Shown here one piece after another: positions 59,182-64,000 of a stretch of 64,000 bases of DNA. The position numbers and the translations under genes were made by a program. Positions within the stretch are counted from its first letter, which is position 1. Every line of letters starts with the position of its first letter. The notes beneath the pieces were generated by a model. That model made no database searches. It worked only from the letters and a program-made list of their open reading frames with translations, and was not told where the DNA came from. The stretch is from Sporosarcina sp. (GTDB lineage Bacteria; Bacillota; Bacilli; Bacillales_A; Planococcaceae): assembly GCA_029263895.1 (NCBI GenBank), contig JARIDO010000027.1, forward strand, positions 1-64,000, written 5' to 3'.

Positions 59182-61332
59182 ATGGGTGCATTACTCATTG
59201 CGAACTGGATTCTATTTTTTGCTGTTGTGGCTTACGCGCTTGCGTTATTTACATATCTAATTAAAACACGTACACAGTGGATCAAAATGGGGAGAAAAGA
59301 AGAGTTTGATCATAATATTGGAGAGCGTCTCCATAAAATTTGGGTTTATGTTTTCGGTCAAAAGAAACTATTAAAAGATAAGAAGAGTGGCGCGATTCAT
59401 GTCATGTTCTTCTATGGTTTTTTACTTGTTCAATTTGGAGCAATCGATTTAATTTGGAAAGGGCTAAAACCTGGATCTCATTTACCGTTAGGTCCTGTCT
59501 ATCCATTTTTTACATTCTTCCAAGAAATCGTTGCATTGACGATTTTAGTAGCGGTTGTATGGGCTTTCTATCGTCGATATATTGAGAAACTTGTCCGTTT
59601 AAAGCGAGGCTGGAAGTCTGGTCTTGTGCTAATTTTCATTGGCGGCTTAATGTTGTCGACGCTACTCGCGAATGGCATGAATATGATTTGGCGCGGACAT
59701 GAAGCAACGTGGACAGAGCCAGTCGCATCCTCGATTGCTACCATTTTCAGCTTTATGCCTGAAATTGGAGCTGCATCGATATTCTTTGTTGCATGGTGGA
59801 TTCACTTGCTCATTCTATTAACGTTTCTTGTCTATGTTCCGCAATCAAAGCATGCGCATTTAATTGCTGGACCTGCCAATGTCTATTTTCATAGATTAGA
59901 CCATGCAGGACGCATAAAGCCAATTGACTTTGAAGCGCTTGAAGATGAGGAAAATGAAGAGGATATGCCTGCGCTAGGAGTAGGCAAAATTACAGATTTT
60001 ACACAACTACAGATGATAGATTTCTATGCATGTGTGGAGTGTGGACGTTGTACGAATATGTGTCCAGCTACGGGTACGGGTAAAATGTTATCACCGATGG
60101 ATTTGATAACGAAGCTGCGTGATAACCTTACGAACACAGGCGCACTCGTTACGAAGCAAAAGCCATGGGTACCGACGTTTGCGTTTAATAACACAAAAGG
60201 GAATCAGATAGCTTTAGCTGCAGGACTTGAAGGCGCGACGATGGACGACATTTACAATCCTTCTCTCATTGGCGATGTCATTACGGAAGAAGAGATTTGG
60301 GCATGTACAACTTGCCGTAACTGTGAAGATCAATGCCCAGTAATGAACGAACACGTTGATAAAATCATCGATCTTCGTCGTCACCTTGTGATGACGGAAG
60401 GTAAAATGGATCCTGATGCACAACGCGCGATGACAAACATCGAACGTCAAGGAAATCCGTGGGGGCTTAACCGCAAAGAGAAGGAAAACTGGCGTGATGC
60501 GCGTCCAGAACTTCATATTCCTACCGTGAAAGAATTGAAGAAAGCAGACGAAGAATTCGAGTACTTATTCTGGGTAGGTTCAATGGGCGCATTCGATAAC
60601 CGCTCTCAAAAAATCGCGCTTGCATTTGCTCATCTAATGAACGAAGCGGGTGTTAAATTCGCAATTCTTGGTAATAAAGAAAAGAACTCTGGGGATACAC
60701 CACGTCGTCTAGGAAATGAATTCTTATTCCAAGAACTAGCAACGTCTAACATTGATGAATTTGAAAAAGCGGGTGTCACTAAGATTGTTACAATTGACCC
60801 TCATGCATACAATATCTTTAAAAATGAATATCCAGATTTCGGTTTTAAAGCAGAGGTTCTTCATCACACTGAAATGTTGTTTGACCTTGTAATGGCTGGC
60901 CGTTTGAAGCCGGAGCATGCCATTAACGAAACAATTACATTCCACGATTCTTGTTACCTCGGACGTTATAACGATGTATACGACGCGCCGCGTGAGATTC
61001 TGAAATCGATTCCTGGTGTAAACCTTGTTGAGATGAAGCGTAACCGTCAAGACGGAATGTGTTGTGGAGCTGGTGGTGGATTGATGTGGATGGAAGAAGA
61101 TACAGGCCAACGTATCAACGTTGCACGTACTGAACAGGCAATGGAAGTTAGCCCAGGCATTATCTCTTCTGGATGTCCATACTGTTTGACCATGTTATCT
61201 GATGGTACAAAAGCAATTGAAGTTGAAGAACAAGTTGGCACATATGACATTGCTGAGCTACTTGAGCGTTCAATCTTTGGAGAAGATTTTCATCCAGAAG
61301 TTGTAGAAGAGGAAGAAACAATTTTAAATTAA
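59182..61332 (+). CDS. fadF: Iron-sulfur membrane oxidoreductase FadF (heterodisulfide reductase-related)
   Basis: 716 residues: N-terminal NarI-like membrane domain with about six helices (1-230), two 4Fe-4S clusters (ACVECGRCTNMCPATG near residue 285; CTTCRNCEDQCPVMNEH near 375), and two CCG domains (HDSCYLGRYNDVYD; MCCGAGGGLMW; SSGCPYCLTM). It probably passes electrons from ETF/acyl-CoA dehydrogenase to menaquinone. GGAAGGGGAG precedes ATG 59182. First gene of a beta-oxidation cluster, as fadF (ywjF) in Bacillus. Confidence 0.92.
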   Translation: MGALLIANWILFFAVVAYALALFTYLIKTRTQWIKMGRKEEFDHNIGERLHKIWVYVFGQKKLLKDKKSGAIHVMFFYGFLLVQFGAIDLIWKGLKPGSHLPLGPVYPFFTFFQEIVALTILVAVVWAFYRRYIEKLVRLKRGWKSGLVLIFIGGLMLSTLLANGMNMIWRGHEATWTEPVASSIATIFSFMPEIGAASIFFVAWWIHLLILLTFLVYVPQSKHAHLIAGPANVYFHRLDHAGRIKPIDFEALEDEENEEDMPALGVGKITDFTQLQMIDFYACVECGRCTNMCPATGTGKMLSPMDLITKLRDNLTNTGALVTKQKPWVPTFAFNNTKGNQIALAAGLEGATMDDIYNPSLIGDVITEEEIWACTTCRNCEDQCPVMNEHVDKIIDLRRHLVMTEGKMDPDAQRAMTNIERQGNPWGLNRKEKENWRDARPELHIPTVKELKKADEEFEYLFWVGSMGAFDNRSQKIALAFAHLMNEAGVKFAILGNKEKNSGDTPRRLGNEFLFQELATSNIDEFEKAGVTKIVTIDPHAYNIFKNEYPDFGFKAEVLHHTEMLFDLVMAGRLKPEHAINETITFHDSCYLGRYNDVYDAPREILKSIPGVNLVEMKRNRQDGMCCGAGGGLMWMEEDTGQRINVARTEQAMEVSPGIISSGCPYCLTMLSDGTKAIEVEEQVGTYDIAELLERSIFGEDFHPEVVEEEETILN

Positions 61333-61378
61333 TCGCTTATTGCGACTAGATTAAAAGATAGATATACTAGATGTAACT

Positions 61379-61406
61379 AAAGGGAGTGGAAACACTCCCT
61401 TTTTTC
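61379..61406 (+). terminator. Terminator after fadF
   Basis: AAAGGGAGTG pairs perfectly with CACTCCCTTT around GAAA, followed by a T tract. Confidence 0.88.
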
Positions 61407-61425
61407 TTCAATTAGTTGTCGAGCG

Positions 61426-61451
61426 AGCGTTCAGTCACTCGAATGAACGTG
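61426..61451 (+). promoter_or_regulatory. Inverted repeat upstream of thiolase gene, possible TetR-family site
   Basis: CGTTCA (61428-61433) and TGAACG (61444-61449) are inverted with a 10-base gap, near GAATGAACG. It recalls FadR-type operators but the fit is weak. Confidence 0.4.
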
Positions 61452-61491
61452 TTTTTGTAAGCGTTATCAATTTAATCTGGGGGCGATTTAG

Positions 61492-62688
61492 TTGACGAAG
61501 ACAGTCATTATTGAGGGCGCACGTACGCCTTTTACAAAACTAGGGGGAGCACTCGTTAGCAAGACTGCAAGCGATCTTGGCGGGATTGCGATTCAAGAGG
61601 CTCTCAAACGTTCAAACGTTTTGAATGCTGAAGTTGATGAAGTAATTATCGGTACTGTACTGCAAGCGGGTCAAGGTCAAATACCTTCAAGACAAGCGGC
61701 TGTGAAAGCTGGATTGCCATGGTCAGTTAAAACGGAAACCATTAACAAAGTGTGCGCTTCTGGAATGCGCAGCGTGACATTGGCAGATCAGCTCATTCGA
61801 CTTGGGGAAGAAGAAGTTGTCGTTGCTGGCGGAATGGAGTCAATGTCTCATGCGCCCTATTATTTATCGACGGGACGATTCGGCCTGAAAATGGGTGATG
61901 CACAGTTAGTCGATGGCATGATCTATGATGGTTTATCGTGTTCGTTTTCACCGAATCGTGTGCATATGGGCACATACGGAAATGGTACTGCAAAAGAATT
62001 TAATTTGACGCGAGAAATGCAAGACGAATGGTCTCTACGTAGTCATACAAAAGCACTCCAAGCAATGGATGCTGGTTTATTCGCGGAAGAAATTATCCCC
62101 GTTGAAGTACCGCAGCGAAAAGGGGATGCAATTTTAGTGGCAACTGATGAAGCACCGCGTCGTGATACGTCAATGGAATCACTGGCGAAATTACGACCTG
62201 CATTCGGTAAAGACGGCACGATTACAGCAGGTAATGCGCCCGGGGTCAATGATGGAGCGTGTGCGCTTGTGCTGATGAATGAACAACGGGCACGTAAAGA
62301 AGGCAAGACGCAACTTGCGACCATTATTGGTCATGCCGAAGTGGCAGTCGAACCCGAAAATTTTCCGCAAACACCAGGTCTAGTCATTAATGCTTTATTA
62401 AAAAAGACGGGTAAAACGATTGATGAAATTGACTTGTTTGAAATAAACGAAGCATTTGCAGCAGTAGCGTTAGCAAGTGCTCAAATCGCTGGATTGGATG
62501 TCAATAAAGTCAATGTAAATGGGGGAGCTGTAGCGCTTGGTCATCCAATCGGCGCAAGTGGAACTCGAATTATCTTAACGCTTGCTTACGAATTGAGACG
62601 TCGTGGCGGGGGAATTGGTATTGCTTCCATTTGTTCGGGCGGTGGGCAAGGTGATGCAATTATGATTGAAGTGGACAAAACACGCTAA
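61492..62688 (+). CDS. Acetyl-CoA C-acyltransferase (thiolase)
   Basis: 398 residues. Nucleophilic Cys88 in NKVCASGMRS, NEAFAAVALAS and GHPIGASGTR (catalytic His) and the second Cys in CSGGGQGDA. It cleaves 3-ketoacyl-CoA or condenses acetyl-CoA, the last beta-oxidation step. It uses TTG 61492 with CTGGGGGCG about 6 bases upstream. Followed by hbd after 26 bases; co-transcribed. Matches mmgA/fadA-like genes of Bacillus; chain length specificity cannot be read. Confidence 0.94.
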   Translation: MTKTVIIEGARTPFTKLGGALVSKTASDLGGIAIQEALKRSNVLNAEVDEVIIGTVLQAGQGQIPSRQAAVKAGLPWSVKTETINKVCASGMRSVTLADQLIRLGEEEVVVAGGMESMSHAPYYLSTGRFGLKMGDAQLVDGMIYDGLSCSFSPNRVHMGTYGNGTAKEFNLTREMQDEWSLRSHTKALQAMDAGLFAEEIIPVEVPQRKGDAILVATDEAPRRDTSMESLAKLRPAFGKDGTITAGNAPGVNDGACALVLMNEQRARKEGKTQLATIIGHAEVAVEPENFPQTPGLVINALLKKTGKTIDEIDLFEINEAFAAVALASAQIAGLDVNKVNVNGGAVALGHPIGASGTRIILTLAYELRRRGGGIGIASICSGGGQGDAIMIEVDKTR

Positions 62689-62714
62689 ATTATTGAACGA
62701 GAGGAGTGGACAGT

Positions 62715-63566
62715 GTGGAGATTAAAAAAGTAATGGTCATTGGTGCAGGACAAATGGGTGGTGGCATTGCTCAAGTTTGCGCGCAAGCTGGTTTTACTGT
62801 GAAACTGAATGATATTAAAGACGAATCGTTAGATAAAGGATTCACAGTCATTACAAAAAATCTTAGCCGTAACGTTGAAAAAGGACGTATGACAGTAGAT
62901 GAAAAAAATGCAGTTCTTAGTCGTATTTCGAGATCACTTGACCTACAAGATGCTGAAGATGTTGACATCGTTATTGAAGCAGCGGTAGAAAACATGGACA
63001 TTAAAAAATCAATCTTTGCAAAAATAGATGGCATCGCACAGCCGAATACCATTCTGGCAACAAACACTTCTTCGATGCCCATTACAGAAATCGCAGCGGC
63101 AACGAATCGACCTGGAAAAGTAATCGGTATGCATTTCATGAATCCGGTGCCAGTGATGAAGCTTGTAGAAATTATTAGAGGGCTTGCGACCGAAGATGGG
63201 GTTTATGCAGCAGTTGATGGAATGACGAAAAAACTAGCGAAAGTGCCTGTCGAAGTAAATGACTTTCCAGGTTTCGTTGCAAATCGAATACTCATGCCAA
63301 TGATTAACGAAGCGATTTTCACGTTGTACGAAGGGGTAGCGACGAAAGAGGCCATTGATGATGTCATGAAATTGGGCATGAATCATCCAATGGGTCCACT
63401 TCAATTGGCAGACTTTATTGGACTGGATACATGTCTCTACATTATGGAGACATTGCATGAAGGATTTGGTGATTCGAAGTATCGTCCGTGTCCTTTGCTT
63501 AGAAAGTATGTAAACGCTGGCTGGTTGGGGAACAAATCGGGGCGAGGATTTTACGAATATAACTAA
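62715..63566 (+). CDS. hbd: 3-hydroxybutyryl-CoA dehydrogenase
   Basis: 283 residues. The NAD site [22 protein letters not shown] near residues 7-27, the catalytic His/Glu in [16 protein letters not shown], and the C-terminal domain with [17 protein letters not shown] and [15 protein letters not shown]. It oxidises 3-hydroxyacyl-CoA with NAD. GTG 62715 is chosen: AGGAG lies 8 bases before it, and it gives the family-typical start; GTG 62706 overlaps that site. The next gene follows in 15 bases. Confidence 0.94.
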   Translation: MEIKKVMVIGAGQMGGGIAQVCAQAGFTVKLNDIKDESLDKGFTVITKNLSRNVEKGRMTVDEKNAVLSRISRSLDLQDAEDVDIVIEAAVENMDIKKSIFAKIDGIAQPNTILATNTSSMPITEIAAATNRPGKVIGMHFMNPVPVMKLVEIIRGLATEDGVYAAVDGMTKKLAKVPVEVNDFPGFVANRILMPMINEAIFTLYEGVATKEAIDDVMKLGMNHPMGPLQLADFIGLDTCLYIMETLHEGFGDSKYRPCPLLRKYVNAGWLGNKSGRGFYEYN

Positions 63567-63581
63567 AGGAGAACGAATGGG

Positions 63582-64000
63582 ATGGACTTGAAATTCACCG
63601 AAGAGCAACAGATGATGCGTGACATGGTTAAAAACTTTGCTAAAACTGAAATTGAGCCCTTCATTCCACGCATGGAAGCAGGGGAGTTTCCACGTGAAAT
63701 TATTACAAAAATGGGCGAGCTCGGTTTAATGGGGATTACGACACCTGAAAAATATGGTGGTTCAGAAATGGACTTTGTTTCGTATATAAGTGCCATTCAT
63801 GAACTATCGAAAGTGAGTGCAGTCGTAGGGGTAATTCTGTCCGTACATACTTCTGTCGGAACAAATCCCATTATGTATTTTGGCAATGAAGATCAAAAGA
63901 GTCGCTATTTAACAAAGATGGCGAGTGGCGAGTACTTGGGGGCATTTTGTTTAACAGAGGCATCTTCAGGCTCAGATGCGGGTTCATTGAAAACGCGTGC
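63582..64000 (+). CDS. Acyl-CoA dehydrogenase (partial, cut by window end)
   Basis: The first 139 residues, reading MDLKFTEEQQMMRDMVKNFA, then PEKYGGSEMDFVSYI, and the FAD/substrate segment AFCLTEASSGSDAGS. This is the N-terminal helical domain and start of the beta domain of the acyl-CoA dehydrogenase fold, a FAD enzyme of beta-oxidation. ATG 63582 has AAGGAG 10 bases upstream; ATG 63577 hits a stop at once. It forms the hbd-thiolase operon; the rest lies beyond base 64000. Confidence 0.93.
   Translation, partial: MDLKFTEEQQMMRDMVKNFAKTEIEPFIPRMEAGEFPREIITKMGELGLMGITTPEKYGGSEMDFVSYISAIHELSKVSAVVGVILSVHTSVGTNPIMYFGNEDQKSRYLTKMASGEYLGAFCLTEASSGSDAGSLKTR

Overview
The window comes from a low-GC, endospore-forming member of the Bacillales. 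Family-level signs point to Planococcaceae, probably Sporosarcina or a close relative; this is inferred from gene content, spore genes (gerQ, rsfA, a pbpG-type PBP), bacillithiol synthesis (bshB2), coproheme decarboxylase (hemQ) and the intergenic repeats, not from a marker gene. Much of 30-47 kb keeps the gene order of the Bacillus subtilis ywd-ywi region: pdxK, ung-ywdI-ywdK-gerQ, hemQ/pta-lipL, rsfA, ywfO-ywgA, ywhB/ywhD, pbpG, ywiB-argS. Many genes start with TTG or GTG behind a strong Shine-Dalgarno sequence. No rRNA, tRNA, CRISPR array, intact insertion sequence or prophage was seen.

Layout. 0-14.6 kb: housekeeping and stress genes: an SDR oxidoreductase, two ECF sigma factors (one with a DUF4179 membrane partner, one beside a phospholipase D-like membrane protein), DegV, nitroreductase, M20 dipeptidase, a CNNM/CorC transporter, a CPA-type antiporter and a flavodoxin-like oxidoreductase. 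14.7-18.9 kb: an accessory block with an NprR-like HTH-TPR regulator whose stop codon overlaps the start of a previously unmarked 40-residue secreted pro-peptide. This looks like a complete RRNPP quorum-sensing pair, divergent from a secreted papain-like hydrolase and two unknown membrane-linked genes. 19-30 kb: topoisomerase III, YbaK, a YczE-like protein, an ATPase, the two-step threonine-to-glycine pathway (kbl and tdh), a YjiH transporter and yojF-bshB2. 30-48 kb: the conserved ywd-ywi block, with one decayed YdeI/OmpD-associated gene.

48-58.6 kb: a cobalamin salvage operon of about 10.5 kb behind a promoter and a B12 riboswitch. It holds btuF, btuC, a btuD-cbiZ fusion, cbiB, cobD, cobU, a CobQ-like protein lacking the glutaminase domain, cobS, a CobC-like phosphatase, a shortened second CobU-like protein, a PduO-type adenosyltransferase, and cblT-cblS for alpha-ribazole uptake and phosphorylation. 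Corrin-ring genes and cobT are absent, so it fits import and remodelling of cobinamide/cobamides. 59-64 kb: a fatty-acid beta-oxidation operon (fadF, thiolase, hbd, acyl-CoA dehydrogenase cut by the window edge) with a FadR-like operator.

A striking feature is six intergenic arrays of short cores, CGCYGATA (or its complement) or CGCCCG, spaced almost exactly 20-21 bp apart, i.e. two DNA helical turns. They occur between convergent, divergent and co-directional genes at 5.2, 25.6-26.0, 34.0, 42.5-43.1, 45.3-45.7 and 58.7-59.0 kb. With the peptide-regulator pair they are the most interesting content of the window.
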